Source of the DNA: Pseudomonadota bacterium
GTDB lineage: Bacteria; Pseudomonadota; Alphaproteobacteria; Rhizobiales; Devosiaceae
DNA length: 64,000 nucleotides
NCBI GenBank assembly: GCA_023393475.1
Contig: JAEWLC010000025.1
Span: forward strand, 124,001-188,000
Reading direction: 5' to 3'
Shown here: in pieces, positions 1 to 10,200 of the stretch
Layout: the number at the start of each line of letters is the position of its first letter
Position numbering within the stretch: the stretch's first letter is position 1
Program-made: the position numbers and the translations under genes
Notes under the pieces: generated by a model
Told to the model about the DNA's origin: nothing
Database searches by the model: none
Seen by the model: the letters and a program-made list of their open reading frames with translations, nothing else

Positions 1-631
1 GCGACAGGCCGACCAGCATCGTACCGACGCGGTTCAGCAGTTCCTGCCATTCCGCCTCGGCGGCATCAGGCAGCACGGGGACGCCGAGTGCGATGCCGGC
101 GGAGGGGGCAGTGGGCGCGATCGGCTCCGGCTTGGTGCTCGCCACCAGCGGCACGACCTTCAGCTTCACATCGTCCGAGCCGGGCGCAAGCGGGCGCTGC
201 CGCACCGCAACCGTACCGCCGTCCGTCTCGAAGGTGAGCGTCTTGCCCGGGTCGATCGAGCCGGTCGACATCGGATCGATCGCGGCCCGCCGCGGCTGCG
301 CCTGCTCGATCAGCCGGGGAATGCTGACCTCGAGTGCGCCGACGCGTTTGGTAACGGCGCCAGCGGCTTCCTCGCCCATGTTGAATCGTTGCACGAGCTG
401 CATGGTATCGCGCTGCAGCTTGATCGTGTCCTCTTCGAGGGACCCGACCTGTGCCCGTAGCTGGTTCAGCGTCGAGCCCTCGAGGCGCGAAGCATGCAGG
501 GCCCCATACACGCTCGGAGGCACGAGGCCGGAGAGATTTGCCCCCAGAATCGCCACCGCCCAGGTACCCAGCGCTATGATGCCCCACATCGTGACATCCG
601 CCGCGCGGAAGTGCTCCACTGCCTTCGCCAA
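1..631 (-). CDS. Membrane-anchored coiled-coil protein of unknown function (partial, C-terminus outside window)
   Basis: The frame stays open from about 631 to the left edge, so only the first ~210 residues are visible. A short polar N-terminus is followed by one hydrophobic segment (about residues 15-40, containing WGIIALGTWAVAIL). A heptad-like stretch rich in Leu, Glu and Gln follows (about 50-85), then a Pro/Ala-rich soluble part. This suggests a single-pass inner-membrane protein with a coiled coil. The start is uncertain: TTG at 631 has a GGGGA-like site about 8 bases upstream, and GTG at 619 is the main alternative. It is transcribed divergently from glmU. I do not recognise the family. 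Competing frames over the same bases look like shadows because they lack this membrane/coiled-coil pattern. Confidence 0.7.
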   Translation of the reverse strand, partial: MAKAVEHFRAADVTMWGIIALGTWAVAILGANLSGLVPPSVYGALHASRLEGSTLNQLRAQVGSLEEDTIKLQRDTMQLVQRFNMGEEAAGAVTKRVGALEVSIPRLIEQAQPRRAAIDPMSTGSIDPGKTLTFETDGGTVAVRQRPLAPGSDDVKLKVVPLVASTKPEPIAPTAPSAGIALGVPVLPDAAEAEWQELLNRVGTMLVGLS

Positions 632-762
632 GAGTTCCGTCCCCAAAGGCCTTACGAATCAGGCCGATTGCAAAGTTTACCACTCCGTAACCGCGTTATC
701 GGAATCCCAACAACTTGCTGCCACACTAGCTGGGGAAACGAAGACCCCATCGAGGGCCCTCC

Positions 763-2118
763 ATGACTGAACTGTTGTCGATCATCCTGGCCGCGGGCGA
801 AGGCACTCGCATGCGCTCAGCCATGCCCAAGGTCCTGCACCCGGTGGGCGGCCTCGCCATGGTGGGGCATGTCGTCAGGACGGTGATGGCAGCGGGCTCG
901 GCGCGGATATCGGTTGTCGTGGGGCCCGGGCATGATGCCGTGCAGTCCACCGTCGCGGGCCTTGCACCCGGCGCGACATTCGCCACCCAGGTCGACCGCA
1001 AGGGCACGGCCCATGCCGTTCGGCAGGCCCAGGCGGCCTACACCGACGCGCAGGGACACGTGATTGTCCTCTATGCCGACAACCCGCTGGTCACCCGCGA
1101 CACAATAGCGACCATCGCCGCCCGGCTCGATGCAGGCGCAGATATCGTCGTGGTGGGGTTTCGGCCGACCGATACCACCGGTTACGGCCGTCTCATCGTC
1201 GAAGGTGGCCGGCTGGTGGCCATCCGCGAGCACAAGGACGCGACGGAGGCTGAACGTGCGATCGGCCTCTGCAACTCGGGGATCATGGGCTTCCGCGCTG
1301 ACACCCTGCGTTCCGTTATCGACCGGATCGGCAATGCCAACGCAAAGGGAGAGTTCTACCTCACTGACGCGGTGGAACTGGCCAACGCCGACGGCCGCCG
1401 CATCGAAGTGGTCGAAGCCGATGCCAACGAGGTGATCGGGGTCGACGACCGGCGCAAGCTGGCGCAGGCGGAGGCCCAGTTCCAGGAACTGCGCCGCGAC
1501 GACTTCATGAAGGCCGGCGTTACGCTGAGGGATCCGAGTTCGGTCTATTTCAGTTGGGACACCGAGATCGGCCGCGACGTGACCATTTTCCCGAACGTCG
1601 TATTTGGGCCCGGCGTGAAGATTGCCGATGGCGTCGAGATCCGCGCTTTCTGCGACATCGAGGATGTGACGATCGGCGAGGGGGCGACGATCGGACCCTT
1701 CGCCCGCATTCGCGGCGGTGCGGAGCTGGGCAAGGACGTTCACCTGGGCAACTTCGTCGAGGTGAAGAAGTCGAAGCTCGGCGACGGCGTGAAGGCCGGC
1801 CACCTGAGCTATCTCGGAGACGCGGAAGTCGGCGCCCGCACCAATATCGGCGCGGGGACCATCACCTCGAACTATGACGGCGTGAACAAGTCCAAGACGA
1901 TCATCGGTGAGGACGTGTTCATCGGTTCGCACACCTCGCTGGTCGCACCGGTCACGGTGGGCGATCGCGCCTACACGGCCTCGGGCAGCACCATCAACAG
2001 GAACGTCGAGCCGGAGGCGATGGCAATTGCCCGCAGCCGGCAGGAGAACAAGCCGGGCTATGCGCCGAAACTGAAGGTGCGCGCCCAGGCGATCAAGAAC
2101 GCGAAGTCGGGCAAGTAA
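763..2118 (+). CDS. glmU: Bifunctional UDP-N-acetylglucosamine pyrophosphorylase / glucosamine-1-phosphate N-acetyltransferase GlmU
   Basis: Acetylates glucosamine-1-phosphate and then couples it to UTP, giving UDP-GlcNAc for peptidoglycan and lipid A in the cytoplasm. The N-terminal nucleotidyltransferase domain shows the LAAGEGTRM signature at residues 9-17 with Lys23. The metal-binding Asp is at 106 in YADNPLV, where the family usually has Gly-Asp. From about residue 255 the protein is a left-handed beta-helix of hexapeptide repeats (for example IGPFARIRGGAELG) ending in the acetyltransferase active region GAGTITSNYDG. At 451 residues it has normal family length. It lies 10 bases before glmS, so two consecutive steps of amino-sugar synthesis are co-transcribed. 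Confidence 0.98.
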   Translation: MTELLSIILAAGEGTRMRSAMPKVLHPVGGLAMVGHVVRTVMAAGSARISVVVGPGHDAVQSTVAGLAPGATFATQVDRKGTAHAVRQAQAAYTDAQGHVIVLYADNPLVTRDTIATIAARLDAGADIVVVGFRPTDTTGYGRLIVEGGRLVAIREHKDATEAERAIGLCNSGIMGFRADTLRSVIDRIGNANAKGEFYLTDAVELANADGRRIEVVEADANEVIGVDDRRKLAQAEAQFQELRRDDFMKAGVTLRDPSSVYFSWDTEIGRDVTIFPNVVFGPGVKIADGVEIRAFCDIEDVTIGEGATIGPFARIRGGAELGKDVHLGNFVEVKKSKLGDGVKAGHLSYLGDAEVGARTNIGAGTITSNYDGVNKSKTIIGEDVFIGSHTSLVAPVTVGDRAYTASGSTINRNVEPEAMAIARSRQENKPGYAPKLKVRAQAIKNAKSGK

Positions 2119-2128
2119 GGAGCCTCAC

Positions 2129-3955
2129 ATGTGCGGCATCGTTGGGATCATTGGAACTGAACCTGTCGCACCGAGACTCGTAGATGCGCTGAAGCGGCTC
2201 GAGTATCGCGGCTACGACAGCGCCGGCGTCGCGACGCTGGAAAGCGGGCAGATCAGCCGGCGGCGGGCCGAGGGCAAGCTCGGCAACCTGGCGCAGAAGC
2301 TGAACTTCGAGCCGCTTGCCGGCAATATCGGCATCGGGCACACGCGTTGGGCGACGCACGGCGCTCCGACCGAGGGCAACGCCCATCCGCATGCGACCGA
2401 GAAGGTCGCGGTGGTCCATAACGGCATCATCGAGAATTTCCGCGAACTGCTGGCCGACCTCGCCAAGGACGGCTACCTGCCAAAGACGCAGACCGACACC
2501 GAGTCCGTGGCCCTGTGGGTGACGCGCGAGCTCGGCCGGGGGCTGGACCCCGAGATGGCGGTCGCCCGGACGCTGAAGGCACTGCGCGGCGCCTTCGCCC
2601 TGGCCTTCATGTTCAAGGGCGAGGACGCGCTGCTCATCGCCGCCCGCTCGGGCGCACCATTGGCTATCGGCTATGGCGCGACGGAGATGTATCTTGGCTC
2701 CGATGCCATGGCGCTGGCGCCCTTCACCTCGCGCCTGAGCTACCTGCTTGACGGAGACTGGGCCGTGCTGACCAAGAACGGCGTGACGATCCGTGACGGC
2801 TCCGACGCGCTGGTGCAGCGCGAACTGCTGCTGTCCAACGCCTCGGCGCTCTTGGTCGACAAGGGCAATCACCGCCATTTCATGGCGAAGGAGATCTACG
2901 AGCAGCCCGAGACCATCTCGCACACGCTCAGCCACTACGTGGACATGGGCGCTGAGAGGGTGGCGCTGCGCGAGAAACTGCCGTTCGATTTCGCCGAGCT
3001 GACGCGCCTCACCATCTCGGCCTGCGGCACGGCATCCTATGCCGGCATCGTCGCGAAATACTGGTTCGAGCGCTATGCCCGGTTGCCGGTCGATGTCGAC
3101 GTGGCCTCCGAGTTCCGCTATCGCGAGCCGCCGCTGGAGCAGGGCGGGCTGAGCCTTTTCATCTCGCAGTCTGGCGAGACGGCCGACACGTTGGCGGCGC
3201 TGCGCTATTGCGCGAAGGAAGGCCAGCACGTCGCCTCGCTGCTCAACTCACCCGAGAGCACCATGGCGCGCGAGAGCCAGGTGGTGTTTCCAACCCTTTG
3301 CGGCCCCGAAATCGGTGTCGCCTCGACCAAGGCCTTTACGGCACAGCTGACGGCGCTGGCGAGCCTAGCCATCGCGGCCGGTGTCGCCCGCGGGAAGATC
3401 GCGCCGGCAGCCGAAGCTGACCTCGTGCGCAGCCTGACTGAACTGCCGTCGGCGGTCTCCGCGGCGCTGGCGCTCGAAGGGCAGATCGAGGAGATCGCCA
3501 AGCGGCTGAGCAAGGCCAAGGACGTTCTCTATCTCGGTCGCGGGCCGATGTTCCCGATCGCCATGGAGGGTGCGCTGAAGCTGAAGGAAATCAGCTACAT
3601 CCACGCCGAAGCTTACGCAGCGGGTGAACTGAAGCACGGCCCGATCGCGCTGGTGGACGAACTGATGCCGGTGATCGTTGTGGCGCCCTCGGACGAGCTG
3701 ATGGAGAAGACACTATCCAACATGCAGGAAGTCGCGGCGCGCGGTGGCAAGATCATCCTCATCACCGACGAGGAGGGCGCCCGGATCGCCGGGCACGGCG
3801 TGCAGGACATCCTGGTGCTGCCGAAGGTGTCGAGCTTTGTCGCGCCGATCCTCGCGACCATTCCCGTGCAACTGCTCGCCTATCACACGGCTACCTTCAT
3901 GGGCACGGACGTCGACCAGCCGCGCAACCTCGCCAAGAGCGTGACGGTTGAATAA
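2129..3955 (+). CDS. glmS: Glutamine--fructose-6-phosphate aminotransferase (isomerizing) GlmS
   Basis: Makes glucosamine-6-phosphate from fructose-6-phosphate and glutamine, the first committed step towards UDP-GlcNAc. The class II glutamine amidotransferase domain begins MCGIVGIIG, so Cys2 becomes the N-terminal nucleophile after Met removal. HTRWATHG and HNGIIENF follow as expected. The C-terminal half carries two SIS sugar-isomerase domains (SACGTASYAG, SQSGETADT) and ends in the family's AKSVTVE tail. 608 residues is the usual length. An AAGGAG ribosome site lies at about 2117-2122. The stop overlaps the next gene. I saw no glmS ribozyme before it; that element belongs to Firmicutes. Confidence 0.98.
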   Translation: MCGIVGIIGTEPVAPRLVDALKRLEYRGYDSAGVATLESGQISRRRAEGKLGNLAQKLNFEPLAGNIGIGHTRWATHGAPTEGNAHPHATEKVAVVHNGIIENFRELLADLAKDGYLPKTQTDTESVALWVTRELGRGLDPEMAVARTLKALRGAFALAFMFKGEDALLIAARSGAPLAIGYGATEMYLGSDAMALAPFTSRLSYLLDGDWAVLTKNGVTIRDGSDALVQRELLLSNASALLVDKGNHRHFMAKEIYEQPETISHTLSHYVDMGAERVALREKLPFDFAELTRLTISACGTASYAGIVAKYWFERYARLPVDVDVASEFRYREPPLEQGGLSLFISQSGETADTLAALRYCAKEGQHVASLLNSPESTMARESQVVFPTLCGPEIGVASTKAFTAQLTALASLAIAAGVARGKIAPAAEADLVRSLTELPSAVSAALALEGQIEEIAKRLSKAKDVLYLGRGPMFPIAMEGALKLKEISYIHAEAYAAGELKHGPIALVDELMPVIVVAPSDELMEKTLSNMQEVAARGGKIILITDEEGARIAGHGVQDILVLPKVSSFVAPILATIPVQLLAYHTATFMGTDVDQPRNLAKSVTVE

Positions 3956-4334
3956 GCCGTTCTTCGAGCAGGAGCCGGAGCTCAACGTCCTCGGCGAGCC
4001 TCTCCAGCTCTGCTCGATGAACCCGCTGACGGGCTTCTTCCGCAACGGCAACTGCATCACCGGTCCGCTTGATGAGGGCCGGCACACTGCGTGTGCGGTG
4101 ATGACGGACGCCTTCCTCGCTTTCTCGAAATCGCGCGGCAACGATCTGACGACGCCGATGCCGGAATACGCGTTTCCCGGACTCAAGGCCGGCGACCGCT
4201 GGTGCCTCGTGGCGTTGCGCTGGGTCGAGGCGCTGGAAGCGGGGATGGCGCCGCAGGTGGTGCTGGCTGGCACGCACCAGTCGGTGCTGAAGTATGTCGA
4301 GATCGACGTGCTGCGGAAGTACGCGGTCGACTAG
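3948..4334 (+). CDS. DUF2237 family protein
   Basis: A 128-residue protein that matches my recollection of the DUF2237 family, small proteins whose function is unknown. Recognisable parts are the N-terminal NVLGEPLQLC region, GFFRNGNC near residue 30, and CAVMTDAFLAFSKSRGNDL followed by AGDRWCLVALRW. Conserved Cys, Trp and Arg residues suggest a compact enzyme-like or binding fold, but I cannot name a substrate. It starts with TTG at 3948, overlapping the glmS stop by eight bases, which implies translational coupling to glmS. Its end overlaps the convergent acetyltransferase gene by four bases. Confidence 0.85.
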   Translation: MNKPFFEQEPELNVLGEPLQLCSMNPLTGFFRNGNCITGPLDEGRHTACAVMTDAFLAFSKSRGNDLTTPMPEYAFPGLKAGDRWCLVALRWVEALEAGMAPQVVLAGTHQSVLKYVEIDVLRKYAVD

Positions 4335-4747
4335 TCTTCGATAAGGCGATGGCCGAGGCTCAGGGAATCGTGGCGTTCGTAACCGAGACGGTCGTAGAAA
4401 TTGAGCACACCGTCATTCTCTCCGCGCACCAGCAGGTTGATCTTCGGACAGCCCATCTCGGTGAGGCGGCGCTCCAGTTCACCGAGGATGGCGGCGCCTA
4501 AGCCCCTGCCTGCGTGCTCCTCGGAAGCGGCGAGGTAATAGACCGAGCCGCGATGGCCGTCGTAGCCGCCCATGGCGGTCGCGACGACTGTCCCGTCAAG
4601 TTCGCCGACCAGGAACAGCTCCGGCAGCACGGCCAACTTGCGCTCGATGTCTTTGAGCGGATCGTTCCACGGGCGCGTGAGGCCGCGGGTCTGCCAAAGG
4701 GCGATGACCGCGTCGGTGTCGCGGCGGTCGAAGGGGCGAATGTGCAT
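4331..4747 (-). CDS. GNAT family acetyltransferase, YpeA-like
   Basis: A 138-residue single-domain GCN5-related N-acetyltransferase. The acetyl-CoA pyrophosphate loop is visible as HAGRGLGAAILGELERRL, preceded by the strand VYYLAASEE and followed by NLLVRGENDGVLNFYDRLGYE, the usual late motif. The short N-terminus (MHIRPFDRRDTDAVIALW) and Pro-Trp-Asn-Asp before helix 2 resemble the YpeA subgroup, so that is the closest name; the acceptor is unknown. I chose the ATG at 4747 because the longer upstream reading is low-complexity and lies over the end of recG. The gene follows recG by five bases and is probably co-transcribed with it. Confidence 0.85.
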   Translation of the reverse strand: MHIRPFDRRDTDAVIALWQTRGLTRPWNDPLKDIERKLAVLPELFLVGELDGTVVATAMGGYDGHRGSVYYLAASEEHAGRGLGAAILGELERRLTEMGCPKINLLVRGENDGVLNFYDRLGYERHDSLSLGHRLIED

Positions 4748-4752
4748 GGCAG

Positions 4753-6861
4753 TCAGCCGGCTCGAAGGAGGGGAATCGCAAGGTCCTTGCGGAACAGGTA
4801 GAGCAGGATGCGCAGGGCGTCGCCATCCGGGCCGGTGAGGCCGGGGTTGCGCGCCAGCGCGTTCTTCGCGTCCTCGTGCGCCCATTCGAGCAGGTGGCGG
4901 TGCACGTCGGGGACGGCGAGGTGGTAGCCGGGCATGCCGGACTGGCGGGTGCCGAGGACATCACCCTGGCCGCGGAGCTCGAGGTCCTTCTCGGCAATCT
5001 CGAAGCCGTCCTCGGTGCGCTTGATCGTGTCGAGGCGGGCCTGTGCCGTCTCGCTCAGCGGCTCCTTGTAGAGCAGCAGGCAGGCGGAGCGCTGGCTGCC
5101 GCGGCCGACGCGTCCACGCAGCTGGTGCAACTGGGCAAGGCCGAAGCGCTCGGCATGCTCGATGATCATGATGGTGGCGTTGGGCACGTCGACGCCGACT
5201 TCGATGACGGTGGTGGCGACGAGCACCTTTGCTTCATTGCGCTGGAAGCGGTCCATCGCATCCTGCTTGGCGGCGGCGCTCATCCGGCCGTGGACGAGGA
5301 CGACCTGGTCGCCGAAGACCTTTTTCAGCTCGGCAAAGCGATCCTCGGCAGCGACGACTTCCAGCGTTTCGCTCTCTTCGACCAACGGGCAGACCCAGAA
5401 GGCCTGCGCGCCCTCGTCGATGCGCGCCTTGAGGCGCTGCACGACGCGGGAATACTCGGAGATGGAGGTGACGGCGGTATCGATCGGCTGCCGGCCGCGC
5501 GGCTTTTCGCGGAGGATCGAAACCGCCATGTCGCCGAAATGGGTGAGCACCAGCGTGCGGGGGATGGGCGTCGCGGTCATCACCAGCAGGTCGGCATGCG
5601 AGCCCTTCTCGCTGAGGGCGAGGCGCTGGTGGACGCCGAAGCGATGCTGCTCGTCCACCACTGTGAGGCCGAGGTTGCGGAACTCAACGCCGGACTGGAA
5701 CAGGGCATGCGTGCCGACCGCGATGTGGCTTTCGCCGGTGCGCAGCCGCTCGAGGGCAGCACGGCGATCGGCCGCAGGCATCTTGCCGGTGAGCAGTTCG
5801 ATGCCGAGGCTAGCCTTGACGCAGATCGGCGCCAGAGAGCGGTAGTGCTGGGCGGCAAGCAGTTCCGTCGGCGCCATCATGGCGGACTGCGCGCCGCTCT
5901 CGGCCACCGCCGCCATTGCCATCAGCGCGACCACGGTCTTGCCCGCGCCGACATCGCCTTGGACGAGGCGAGACATGCGTTCGGGCGCGGCGAGGTCCTT
6001 GCGGATGTCCTCGACGGCGAGGCGCTGGCCTTCGGTGAGCGTGTAGGGCAGGGCGGCCGTCACTGCCGCGGTGATCTCGCCGGTGAAGGTGCGCGGGATG
6101 CCGCGCGGGGAGACGAGTTGCGATCGGACGATCAGCAGCGCCAACTGGCCGGCGAGATACTCGTCGTAGGCGAGGCGCATGCGGTTCTTCGACCAGAGCT
6201 GCGCGTCATCGGGCGTCTCGGGGACGTGGGAGGCCGTCATGGCGGCGCGGAAGTCGGGCCAGCCGAACTCGGCGATGCGCTCGGCGGGCATCCATTCGGG
6301 TAGAGCTGGCAGGGTGTCGAGCACCTGCCGGGTGAGCTTGATGAGCGCCCGGGAGCTGAGGCCGTGGGTGAGCGGGTAGACCGGCTCGACCAGCGGCATG
6401 TCCTCGAACTTGTCGGCTTCGACGACGTAGTCGGGGTGGGTGATCTGCTTCTCGCCGCCGAAGAAGCCGATGGTGCCCGAGACATACCGGGTCTCGCCGA
6501 CCGGCAGGAGCTTCTCCACCCAGCCGCCCTGGGCGCGGAAATAGACGAGCTGGATCTCGCCAGTCTCGTCATGCGCGAACACGCGATGCGGCACGCTCGG
6601 CCGGCCGCGCGGCGGAGGCTGGTGTCGGTCGATATGGAGCTTCAGCGTCGCGATATTGTTGTGGACCGCGCCGGCGATGCCATCCATGCAGCGGCGGTCG
6701 ACGACGCCGGTCGGCATGTGCATGAGGATGTCGAGCGCGATCGCTTCCTGCCCCTCCGGCGCGCCGAAGAATCGGGTGAGCAGCGCGCTGAGCTGCGGCC
6801 CCACACCCTTGATGGAGTGGAGCGAGCGGAACAGCGGATCGAGGATGGACGGGCGCGCCAT
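4753..6861 (-). CDS. recG: ATP-dependent DNA helicase RecG
   Basis: Branch-migrating helicase that regresses stalled forks and processes recombination intermediates and R-loops. The 702-residue chain has the N-terminal wedge/OB domain (about 60-180), then Superfamily 2 helicase motifs: GDVGAGKTVVALMA (Walker A), VVDEQHRFGVHQR (Walker B, the RecG/Mfd form of DEAH), TATPIPRTL (motif III) and the C-terminal RGRVGRG (motif VI). Length and motif order are typical. It is divergent from sdhE-mfd across about 105 bases, placing two related translocases back to back, an arrangement I believe is common in alphaproteobacteria. Confidence 0.98.
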   Translation of the reverse strand: MARPSILDPLFRSLHSIKGVGPQLSALLTRFFGAPEGQEAIALDILMHMPTGVVDRRCMDGIAGAVHNNIATLKLHIDRHQPPPRGRPSVPHRVFAHDETGEIQLVYFRAQGGWVEKLLPVGETRYVSGTIGFFGGEKQITHPDYVVEADKFEDMPLVEPVYPLTHGLSSRALIKLTRQVLDTLPALPEWMPAERIAEFGWPDFRAAMTASHVPETPDDAQLWSKNRMRLAYDEYLAGQLALLIVRSQLVSPRGIPRTFTGEITAAVTAALPYTLTEGQRLAVEDIRKDLAAPERMSRLVQGDVGAGKTVVALMAMAAVAESGAQSAMMAPTELLAAQHYRSLAPICVKASLGIELLTGKMPAADRRAALERLRTGESHIAVGTHALFQSGVEFRNLGLTVVDEQHRFGVHQRLALSEKGSHADLLVMTATPIPRTLVLTHFGDMAVSILREKPRGRQPIDTAVTSISEYSRVVQRLKARIDEGAQAFWVCPLVEESETLEVVAAEDRFAELKKVFGDQVVLVHGRMSAAAKQDAMDRFQRNEAKVLVATTVIEVGVDVPNATIMIIEHAERFGLAQLHQLRGRVGRGSQRSACLLLYKEPLSETAQARLDTIKRTEDGFEIAEKDLELRGQGDVLGTRQSGMPGYHLAVPDVHRHLLEWAHEDAKNALARNPGLTGPDGDALRILLYLFRKDLAIPLLRAG

Positions 6862-6966
6862 GCCGCCATGTGTGACGGCCCGGGCGCGGCGGTCAAGTCA
6901 GCGGCGTGGACACTGGCCGGGCAAGCGCGTAAACAGCGTGTCCACATCCCCCGAGACCACCCGATC

Positions 6967-7248
6967 ATGGCCCTTCAAAAAGACGCCGGTGAAGAATTGG
7001 CTATGCGGCTGCGCCGTTTGCGCTACCGCGCCTGGCACCGTGGCACCAAGGAAATGGACCTGCTGCTCGGGCCATATGCCGATGCGCGGCTCGAGGGCAT
7101 GGGCACGGTGGAACTCGATCGGTTCGAGACGCTTCTCGAGGAAGCCGACACCGACCTGCTCAAGTGGCTGATGGGCCAGGAGCCCGCGCCCGCCGACGCC
7201 GACCACGAACTGCTTGCCGAACTCCTCAGGTTCCGGACCTCCCGATGA
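6967..7248 (+). CDS. sdhE: FAD assembly factor SdhE (succinate dehydrogenase assembly factor 2 family)
   Basis: A small (93-residue) helical protein of the SdhE/YgfY/DUF339 family, which promotes covalent FAD attachment to SdhA and FrdA. The hallmark RGxxE motif is present as HRGTKEMD at about residues 24-31, in the context RLRRLRYRAWHRG. A later acidic helix reads LDRFETLLEEADTDLLKWLMG. The ATG at 6967 gives the normal family length; the in-frame extension upstream lies across the recG promoter region and is not protein-like. The stop overlaps the mfd start (ATGA), so the two genes are translationally coupled although functionally unrelated. Confidence 0.93.
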   Translation: MALQKDAGEELAMRLRRLRYRAWHRGTKEMDLLLGPYADARLEGMGTVELDRFETLLEEADTDLLKWLMGQEPAPADADHELLAELLRFRTSR

Positions 7249-10200
7249 CCGATATCCGCGCCGACCGCACTATTTCGAACGTCCCCGACGGCATGCAGCC
7301 GGTGGTCTTGGCGCGACTCGTCGAGCAGCGGCTGAAGGCCACGCCGGACGCGGCCGTGAGCGCCGTGTTCGTCGCGCGCGACGGACGCCGGCTGCAGCGC
7401 ATGGCGGAGATTCTGGCCCAGCTGATGCCCGGGCATCAGATCCTTACGCTGCCGGCTTGGGACTGCCTGCCTTACGATCGCGTATCGCCCAACGGCGTGA
7501 CCATCGCGGCGCGTATGACGACGCTCTCGACCATTGCGAGCGGCGCGGCCAAGGGCGCGATCGTGCTGACGGCAGTGAACGCGCTGGTGCAGAAACTGCC
7601 GCCGCGCGACGTCGTGGCGAGCATGAGCTTCGCCGCCGCGGCGGGGCAGGTGGTGGATAGCGAGAAGCTGATCGGCTGGGCCGCGAGCAACGGCTATCTG
7701 CGGGTGCCGACGGTGCGCGAGGCCGGTGAGTATGCCGTGCGCGGCGGTCTCGTCGATCTCTATCCCGCCGGGGCGGAAACCCCGCTGCGCTTCGATTTCT
7801 TCGGGCGTCAGCTCGAAACCATCCGCACCTTCGATGCGGACAGCCAGCGCACGACCGGCAACGTCAAGCGCATCGCGCTCGCGCCCATGAGCGAAGTGCT
7901 GCTGAGCGAAGAGGCGATCCGCCGCTTCCGGGCGCGCTACACGACGATGTTCGGCGGCAACACCGTGGACGATCCGCTCTACGCCGCGGTGAGCGCCGGT
8001 CAGCGCTATCCGGGCGTCGAGCACTGGATGCCGTTCTTCTTCGAGGAACTGGATCACCTGGCCTCGTACACGGACGAAGCGCCGTTCGTCTTCGACGACC
8101 AGGCGCGGGAAGCGTTTGCGGATCGCCAGACCCAGATCTCGGACTACTACCAGGCCCGCGAGGACGCACGGCACGAGAAGCAGACCGGGGCCGCTCCGTA
8201 TAAGCCCATACCGCCGGCCCAGCTCTACGAGATGGAACGGCCGATCTACAGCCTCGCGCCGGACAAGGGCGTCGTGCAGCTGTCGCCCTTCATGGCCCCC
8301 GACGCGAAGAAGGCGGACGATGCTGCGGGCCGCATGGCGCCGAGCTTTGCCGCCGAGCGGCAGGCGCAGGACGTGAACCTGTTCGAGGCGGTGGTGAAGC
8401 TGTTCGCCACCCAGCGCAAGGCGGGGCGCAAGACCATCATCGCCTGCTGGTCCGAGGGTTCGCGCGATCGCATGGCGCAGGTGCTCGCCGATCATGGGCT
8501 GGCGCATCCGCGCATGGCCGAGAACTGGCGCGACGCGGAAACGACCTCGCCGGAGACGACAGCGCTGGTGGTGCTCGGGCTCGAGAGCGGCTTCCAGACC
8601 GATGACATGCTGGTGCTGTCCGAGCAGGACATCCTCGGCGAACGACTGTTGCGGCCGCAGAAGCGCAAGCGCGCCTCCGACGCACTGACCGAGGCGGCCG
8701 GCCTCGCTGCGGGCGATCTCGTCGTTCACGTAGACCACGGTATCGGCCGCTTCCTCGGCCTCAAGACGATCGAGGTGCAGGGCGCGCCGCACGACTGCGT
8801 CGAGATCGAGTACGCGCAGAACACCAAGCTGTACCTGCCGGTCGAGAACATCGAGCTGCTGTCGCGCTATGGCTCGGATTCGATCTCCGAACTGGACAAG
8901 CTCGGTGGCGTCGCCTGGCAGGCCAAGAAGAGCCGGCTCAAGAAGCGCATCCGCGAGATGGCGGACCAGCTCATCAAGATCGCGGCGCAGCGCCAGCTGC
9001 TCACCGTGCCGCCGATCGACATCCAGCCGGGCCTCTACGAAGAGTTCGCCGCGCGCTTCCCGTACGACGAGACCGAGGACCAGCTCGCCGCGATCGCCGC
9101 GGTGTTCGAGGATCTCTCGTCCGGCAAGGTCATGGACCGGCTGGTCTGTGGCGACGTCGGTTTCGGCAAGACCGAGGTGGCGCTGCGTGCAGCGTTCGCC
9201 ATGGCGATGTCCGGGCGCCAAGTAGCGGTGGTGGTGCCGACGACGCTGCTGTCGCGCCAGCACTTCCGGACCTTCACCGAGCGCTTCTCCGGCCTGCCGC
9301 TGCGCATTCGCCAGGCCTCGCGGCTCGTCTCGGCCAGTGAACTCAAAGGCACCAAGGAAGAGCTCGAGAAGGGCACGGTCGACATCGTAATCGGCACCCA
9401 CGCGCTGCTCTCCAAGAACATCAAGTTCAAGGACCTCGGGCTGCTCATCATCGACGAGGAACAGCACTTCGGCGTCGCTCACAAGGAGCGGCTGAAGGAG
9501 CTGAAGGGCAATGTGCATGTGTTGACGCTCACGGCGACGCCGATCCCGCGCACGCTGCAGCTTGCCCTGACCGGAGTCCGCGACCTCAGCCTGCTGGCGA
9601 CGCCGCCGGTAGATCGCCTGGCGGTTCGCACGTTCGTCTCGCCCTTCGATCAGCTCTCGATCCGCGAGGCGCTGCTGCGCGAGAAGTACCGTGGCGGGCA
9701 GGCTTTCTATGTCGTGCCCAAGATCAAGGACCAGCCCGATATCGCCGAGTTCCTGCGCCAGCACGTGCCGGAGGTCAGCTACGTCGTCGCCAACGGCCAG
9801 ATGCCGCCGGGCGAGCTGGATGACATCATGAACAACTTCTACGACGGCAAGTTCGACGTGCTGGTGTCGACGACGATCGTGGAATCGGGCCTCGATATTC
9901 CAAACGCCAACACGCTGGTCGTCCATCGCGCCGATAATTTCGGTCTCGCGCAGCTCTATCAGATCCGTGGCCGCATCGGCCGCGCCAAGCAGCGCGCCTA
10001 CGCCCTGTTCACCGTGCCGCCCGACCGCAAGCTGAACGACACCGCCGAACGCCGACTGTCCGTGCTGCAGTCGCTCGAGACGCTGGGCGCCGGTTTCCAG
10101 CTGGCCAGCCACGATCTCGATATTCGTGGTGCGGGCAACCTGCTCGGCGATGAGCAGTCGGGGCATATCCGCGAGGTCGGTTTCGAACTCTACCAGGCGA

